From Methylotenera sp. UBA6020 (GTDB taxonomy: Bacteria; Pseudomonadota; Gammaproteobacteria; Burkholderiales; Methylophilaceae), in the NCBI GenBank assembly GCA_002429455.1, contig DIZU01000021.1, positions 1-9,641 of the forward strand: a stretch of 9,641 nucleotides of DNA, read 5' to 3'. Shown here in pieces: positions 6,662-9,641 of this stretch. How positions within the stretch are numbered: the first letter of the stretch is position 1; every line of letters starts with the position of its first letter. The translations under genes and the position numbers were made by a program. Under the pieces are notes generated by a model. That model searched no databases, was not told the DNA's origin, and saw nothing but the letters and a program-made list of their open reading frames with translations.

Positions 6662-7570
6662 ATGAAAAAACGCTGGTTACTTAATTTGATGATGTTGTGT
6701 GTGGTGGCAGGGCTGGTGGCATTTTTATATTTACGGCCCAAACAGACGGTTGAGCAAGAAAACACCTATGAAATATCTAACTACAAACTAGCTGAATTTA
6801 ACGCCATCAGCGTTGAGTTCCCCACAAAAGCCGCCGTTACTTTTGAAAAGGTAAATGGTTTATGGCGGATCACGGCGCCTAATCAAACCCGTGCAGACCA
6901 GCCTTCAGTACAACGTATATTGTCTATCATTGCAGCAAAAACGAAAGTTAAAATTACCAAAGAAAAATTTGATAGTGCGGATTTAGAAAAATTTGGGCTT
7001 AACAATCCTTCAGTCAAACTTAAGCTATTCAGAGATAAAAGTAATAGCGAAGAGTTTTTGTTCGGTACGCATAATCCAGTGACGGATGAGCAGTATGTTG
7101 CCCACAAAAACGCCATTTATTTAGTCTCTAATATGTATTCAGAGGCTGCGTCTACGCAAGTGATAGAGTTGGTAGATAAGGCACCATTGAAGCCTACTGA
7201 GAAAGTGGCAGGTTTTGATTTTAGTCGCCTAGAGCAATGGGAAGCATCAAGGCTACATGTAGATTTAGTAGATGGTAAATGGAAAGTTTCTATCGCCAAT
7301 GCTAAACCGCAGCAAAACGAATTGAATGAGTGGTTAGATTATTCATGGATACACACCTTGGCGAAATCAGTGGAGTTTTATACACCAGACCATAAAACGA
7401 CTTATCCGTCGTTTGAGGTTAAGTTGGCTGATGGCAGTAAAGTCCATTTTGATAAAATTCAGGAGTCCCCAGAGTTGCAGTTAGGCCGTCCTGATGAAGG
7501 CCTGATTTATCATTTTGCGGCGGATGTTGGTTTTACGATGTTAAATCCACCTATCAATGTGCCTAATTAA
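6662..7570 (+). CDS. DUF4340 domain protein, membrane-anchored
   Basis: The 302-residue product has a basic start (MKKR) and one hydrophobic helix (about 5-23) followed by YLRPKQ, so it is an inner-membrane protein with a periplasmic body. DUF4340 features include ISVEFP (49-54), VNGLWRITAPNQTRAD (64-79, the W-x-I-x-x-P...AD motif), a helix with ILSIIAAKTKVK, the FGLNNPSVKLKLF segment (111-123), and FLFGTHNPVTDEQYVAHKN (132-150) followed by IYLVS. A second, weaker copy of the strand pattern follows after about residue 195 (VDLVDGKWKVS). Function is unknown; the family repeatedly occurs next to GldG-type genes, which suggests that it is a further subunit of the same complex. A TAGGGA ribosome binding site sits about 5 bases before the ATG. 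The gap from the GldG gene is 51 bases, and mutM follows 8 bases after its stop. Confidence 0.85.
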   Translation: MKKRWLLNLMMLCVVAGLVAFLYLRPKQTVEQENTYEISNYKLAEFNAISVEFPTKAAVTFEKVNGLWRITAPNQTRADQPSVQRILSIIAAKTKVKITKEKFDSADLEKFGLNNPSVKLKLFRDKSNSEEFLFGTHNPVTDEQYVAHKNAIYLVSNMYSEAASTQVIELVDKAPLKPTEKVAGFDFSRLEQWEASRLHVDLVDGKWKVSIANAKPQQNELNEWLDYSWIHTLAKSVEFYTPDHKTTYPSFEVKLADGSKVHFDKIQESPELQLGRPDEGLIYHFAADVGFTMLNPPINVPN

Positions 7571-7578
7571 TTAGTCAT

Positions 7579-8394
7579 ATGCCAGAACTCCCAGAGGTTG
7601 AAACCACGCGACGTGGGCTTTTGCCTCTCGTTGGCAAGGCGGTAAAAAGCATTGCCATTCGCCATGCCACGCTACGCTGGCCAATTCCCCAGCACTTAAT
7701 TCAAACACTCCCAAATCAAACGCTACATGGTCTCACGCGCCGTGCCAAGTACATTTTATGTGAGTTCGATACAGGGGTTCTGCTGCTACATCTCGGAATG
7801 TCTGGTCGTATTTGCTTGCTAGATTGTAATTATCTGCCAGAAAAACACGACCACTTTGATATTGAGTTTAACGATGGTCAAGTGTTGCGGCTACGTGACC
7901 CACGTCGCTTCGGTGCAGTGTTGTGGATAGATAACAAAAATAATGACCATAAGCTGTTAAATAGCCTGGGCCCAGAACCATTGGAAGATGGCTTTAATGC
8001 CAAATATTTACATCAAGTTTTAAGCAATAAAACCCTCGCCATTAAAAATGCCATTATGGATGGGCATGTAGTGGTGGGCGTGGGCAATATCTATGCCTCA
8101 GAATCGCTGTTTCGCGCGCGCATACACCCGGAAATGCCAGCCAAGCAATTAAGTTTGGCCCAATGTACGCGCTTAGTGACAGAAATAAAATCTACCCTGA
8201 ATGACTCACTTAAAGCCGGTGGCAGTAGTTTGCGCGATTTTTTTGGTACAGATGGCAACCCAGGTTATTTTCAGCAGGAATATTTTGTCTATGCTCGCAC
8301 TAACGAGCTGTGTAAGGTATGCAGTAAACCTATCAAATGCATCCGACTAGGGCAGCGCTCTACGTTTTTTTGTGCGCAATGCCAAAAACGCTAG
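7579..8394 (+). CDS. mutM: Formamidopyrimidine-DNA glycosylase (Fpg/MutM)
   Basis: MutM excises 8-oxoguanine and formamidopyrimidines from DNA and nicks the strand by beta,delta-elimination. The 271-residue sequence has every key part: MPELPEVE, whose Pro2 is the catalytic amine after Met removal, with Glu3; Lys57 in RRAKYIL; the Met74/Arg109/Phe111 residues (HLGMSG and DPRRFG) that fill the gap left by the flipped base; the helix-two-turn-helix VVGVGNIYASESLF (165-178); and the C-terminal zinc finger with Cys245, Cys248, Cys265 and Cys268, containing Arg260. Length is normal and nothing is missing. The gene begins 8 bases after the DUF4340 stop with no clear Shine-Dalgarno sequence, so it may be translated by coupling from the cassette transcript. 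It converges on ubiB, 17 bases away. Confidence 0.97.
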   Translation: MPELPEVETTRRGLLPLVGKAVKSIAIRHATLRWPIPQHLIQTLPNQTLHGLTRRAKYILCEFDTGVLLLHLGMSGRICLLDCNYLPEKHDHFDIEFNDGQVLRLRDPRRFGAVLWIDNKNNDHKLLNSLGPEPLEDGFNAKYLHQVLSNKTLAIKNAIMDGHVVVGVGNIYASESLFRARIHPEMPAKQLSLAQCTRLVTEIKSTLNDSLKAGGSSLRDFFGTDGNPGYFQQEYFVYARTNELCKVCSKPIKCIRLGQRSTFFCAQCQKR

Positions 8395-8411
8395 CAGTTT
8401 GTTTGTTTCAA

Positions 8412-9641
8412 CTAATTCATAAGTAAGCTTGTCAGCTGTAACAATACTAATAAAGTAATTACCAGTGTCATCCATTTAAGCCAATGTGCTTGTTTTTGTT
8501 GCGCTTTAATTAAAGCATCAATCGCCAGCCGTATAGGCGCATCTTGCTCAGCATGGGTTTGCTGCGTTAAAAATTGATGTACCAGGCGTGGCATTTTTGG
8601 CAGATTTTTTGCCATATAAGGCAGTTCTTTTTTCAGTGTTTTTACTACGCTACGCCAGCCCACTTGTTCGCTCATCCATCGGTTTAGAAATGGCTTGGCA
8701 GTTTGCCAGAGGTCAATATTAGGGTCTAAATCACGGCCCAGGCCTTCGATGTTCAGCAAGGTTTTTTGCAGCATGACTAGCTGTGGCTGTATCACCACAC
8801 CAAATCGGCGTGACATTTGAAACAGGCTTAATAACGTACGACCAAACGAAATATCCTTGAGTGGTTTATCAAAAATAGGCTCGCAAATTGCACGCACTGC
8901 GGTTTCCAAAGCGTTAACATTGGTGTCTTTTGGCACCCAGCCTGATTCAATATGCGCCATCGCTACATCGCGATAATCGCGATTAAAAAACGCTAAAAAA
9001 TTACGTGCAAGATAGTATTTATCAGTTTCGCTGAGTGTGCCCATGATGCCGAAATCTAACGCAATGTAACGGCCATCATCCGTGACTTGTATATTGCCAG
9101 GATGCATATCCGCATGAAAAAAGCCATCCCGAAATACTTGGGTGAAAAATATTTCCACACCGTCATGCGCGAGTTTAGTAATGTCGATGCCCTTAGCTCG
9201 CAGCACATCAATTTTGCTCACGGGCGTGCCAACCATACGCTGCATCACCATGACTTGCTCGCGACACCAGTCCCAATATACTTCCGGGATCAGCAAGCTT
9301 TTATCAGGAAAGTTACGCGCGAGATGCGTGCAATTAGCTGCTTCCAGGGTTAAATCCAGTTCGCCATGCGTATGGTCTGCAAACTCTGCCACCACTTCAC
9401 GTGGCTTAAGCCGCTTAACTTCAGCAGATAAAGACTCTAGTAACCATGCTGCGGTATCTAGCAATTCCAAATCCTTGTTGATGATGTTGGCAATGCCCGG
9501 ACGCAACACCTTAACCGCGACTGGCGTGCCATCTAACAAGTGCGCAAAATGTACTTGTGCTACAGAGGCACTGGCAATTGCCGTTTGGTCGAACTCTGAA
9601 AAAACTTGATGAAGGGGTAAGTTAAACGCCTGTTGTATGGT
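8412..9641 (-). CDS. ubiB: UbiB, ubiquinone biosynthesis kinase-like protein (N-terminus beyond window)
   Basis: UbiB is a membrane-bound, atypical kinase/ATPase of the ABC1/COQ8 group needed for ubiquinone synthesis. The frame is open to the right edge: 409 residues are visible, and the true start lies past base 9641. A TTG at 9539 is only an internal Leu, since the upstream codons encode the conserved [11 protein letters not shown] (21-31). Other family marks are the VAVKVLRP lysine (44), [10 protein letters not shown] (94-103), the catalytic loop ADMHPGN (177-183) and DFG (196-198). The KxGQ motif expected in the N-terminal part is outside the window. The C-terminus carries one clear membrane helix (about 388-407, ending LLMN). 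E. coli UbiB has two such helices, so this tail appears shorter. The gene converges with mutM with 17 bases between the stops and no visible terminator hairpin; its promoter is out of view. Confidence 0.95.
   Translation of the reverse strand, partial: TIQQAFNLPLHQVFSEFDQTAIASASVAQVHFAHLLDGTPVAVKVLRPGIANIINKDLELLDTAAWLLESLSAEVKRLKPREVVAEFADHTHGELDLTLEAANCTHLARNFPDKSLLIPEVYWDWCREQVMVMQRMVGTPVSKIDVLRAKGIDITKLAHDGVEIFFTQVFRDGFFHADMHPGNIQVTDDGRYIALDFGIMGTLSETDKYYLARNFLAFFNRDYRDVAMAHIESGWVPKDTNVNALETAVRAICEPIFDKPLKDISFGRTLLSLFQMSRRFGVVIQPQLVMLQKTLLNIEGLGRDLDPNIDLWQTAKPFLNRWMSEQVGWRSVVKTLKKELPYMAKNLPKMPRLVHQFLTQQTHAEQDAPIRLAIDALIKAQQKQAHWLKWMTLVITLLVLLQLTSLLMN

Noticed and set aside
9537..9539. TTG as the start codon of ubiB
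   Set aside because: The frame continues upstream to the window edge and encodes the conserved [11 protein letters not shown] block, so the TTG is an internal Leu codon.
9142..9609. Plus-strand open frame of 155 codons opposite ubiB
   Set aside because: It lies wholly antisense to strongly conserved ubiB codons, and its translation (rich in Ser, Thr and Cys, with no domain pattern) looks like a shadow frame.

Overview
The window looks like chromosomal DNA from a Gram-negative proteobacterium, most likely a betaproteobacterium of the Methylophilaceae (Methylotenera/Methylophilus) type. That placement is inferred from the moderately AT-rich composition, from the TPR-lipoprotein/lolB and mutM neighbourhood, and from the general flavour of the proteins; no 16S or other marker gene is present. 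Most genes are housekeeping. The one poorly understood module is a four-gene cassette in the middle.

Layout. Positions 1-381 (minus strand) hold the start of a small secreted protein resembling the surface-adhesin protein E family, cut by the window edge. Positions 382-609 contain no intact gene, but on the plus strand carry what looks like the remnant of a short membrane-anchored protein interrupted by an in-frame TAG. Positions 610-3044 (minus strand) hold a two-gene unit: a TPR-repeat lipoprotein followed by lolB, the outer-membrane lipoprotein receptor. Positions 3045-3447 form a 403-base divergent intergenic region. It has a candidate promoter for the TPR-lolB unit, several perfect palindromes and inverted repeats sharing TTGA/TCAA half-sites, a possible 11-codon leader ORF, a hairpin, and three 15-bp tandem repeats ending three bases before the next start codon.

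Positions 3448-7570 (plus strand) encode an ABC-2 type exporter of the GldA/GldF class (ATPase and six-helix permease), a GldG-like protein with a periplasmic auxiliary domain between two membrane anchors, and a DUF4340 protein with one N-terminal membrane anchor. They run in one direction with gaps of 13, 63 and 51 bases and probably form one inner-membrane complex of unknown substrate. mutM (formamidopyrimidine-DNA glycosylase) follows only 8 bases later and may be co-transcribed. ubiB (ubiquinone biosynthesis kinase-like protein) converges on mutM from the right and runs off the window edge, so its N-terminus is not visible.

How the genes relate. LolB and the TPR lipoprotein act at the outer membrane; the ABC/GldG/DUF4340 cassette acts at the inner membrane with large periplasmic parts; MutM repairs oxidised guanine; UbiB supports ubiquinone synthesis. 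The best leads are the uncharacterised cassette, its repeat-rich control region, and the altered neighbourhood downstream of lolB, where ispE is usually found but is not present here.
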